Source of the DNA: an uncultured Bacilli bacterium
GTDB taxonomy: Bacteria > Bacillota_I > Bacilli_A > RF39 > UBA660
Direction: 5' to 3'
Assembly (NCBI GenBank): GCA_947631885.1
Contig: CANRMZ010000017.1
Coordinates: forward strand, 1-12,982
Length of the DNA: 12,982 bases
The first letter of the stretch is position 1; every line of letters begins with the position of its first letter. Under the pieces are notes generated by a model, which saw nothing but the letters and a program-made list of their open reading frames with translations, was not told the origin of the DNA and ran no database searches. Both the position numbers and the translations under genes were made by a program. Of the stretch, positions 12,922 to 12,982 are shown one piece after another.

Positions 12922-12982
12922 CTATTTTTTACTAGCCATAATTAGTTCATAAATATATTTTTCTTTCTTCGTAAGGGGCTTT
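12922..12982 (-). CDS. 3' end of an unidentified gene (partial)
   Basis: Reading in from the window edge on the minus strand, one frame gives K-P-L-T-K-K-E-K-Y-I-Y-E-L-I-M-A-S-K-K and then TAG. The lysine-rich, regular composition looks like a protein C-terminus, and the spacing to the lipoprotein ATG (46 bp) fits an operon. Only about 19 codons are visible, so this is a weak call with no family assignment. Confidence 0.35.
   Translation of the reverse strand, partial: KPLTKKEKYIYELIMASKK

Noticed and set aside
1..12982. tRNA, rRNA or riboswitch genes
   Set aside because: I found no cloverleaf-like arrangement, rRNA sequence or known riboswitch core in the non-coding stretches; a covariance-model scan would be the proper test.

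Overview
The window comes from an AT-rich, low-GC Gram-positive bacterium, most likely an uncultured gut member of Bacillota class Bacilli. The signs are strong GGAGG-type ribosome binding sites, sigma-A-like promoters, intrinsic terminators with T tails, a lipobox lipoprotein, and surface proteins with a sortase-like tail. TGA works as a stop. The taxon is inferred from style, not from a marker gene.

Region 1 (1-5375, all minus strand) is a tandem cluster of three paralogous surface-protein cassettes. Each has the same parts in the same order: a promoter whose -35/-10 spacer is a pure TA dinucleotide repeat, a 27-nt leader block identical in all three and containing GGAGG about 40-50 nt before the start codon, an M-K-x-L-K-L-F signal peptide, a divergent beta-helix-like repeat body, a 35-residue (N/I)P-x-T-(L/V)-D-S plus transmembrane plus Y-S-I-K-K-K tail, and a shared 3' block. 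The second and third cassettes visibly end in closely related terminator hairpins; the first runs off the window edge. The promoter spacers are 13, 19 and 19 bp, that is, even steps around the 17-bp optimum. This is the layout of slippage-driven phase variation and is the most interesting system here. The third cassette also carries a +1 frameshift.

Region 2 (5400-8790) holds an M23-like/SH3 cell-wall protein with no signal peptide, an acyl-CoA synthetase (AMP-forming ligase), and a divergent TetR-family regulator. The ligase and tetR are separated by a compact intergenic region with overlapping promoters and two inverted repeats.

Region 3 (8786-10470, minus strand) is a three-gene operon: a single-pass membrane protein, a three-pass membrane protein with a possible bacterial PH-like domain, and a small CxxC zinc-ribbon protein. 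A good promoter (TTTACT-17-TATAAT) precedes it.

Region 4 (10470-12343) contains one plus-strand gene, an AlbA_2 (Schlafen-like)/HATPase_c_4 protein. CCGG-rich palindromes flank it on both sides, and a 25-bp near-identical terminator-like repeat lies outside these. The nesting suggests either a self-regulated unit or a small inserted module that landed in the 3' end/terminator of the neighbouring lipoprotein gene.

Region 5 (12273-12982, minus strand) holds that lipoprotein gene and the last codons of another gene that runs off the window.
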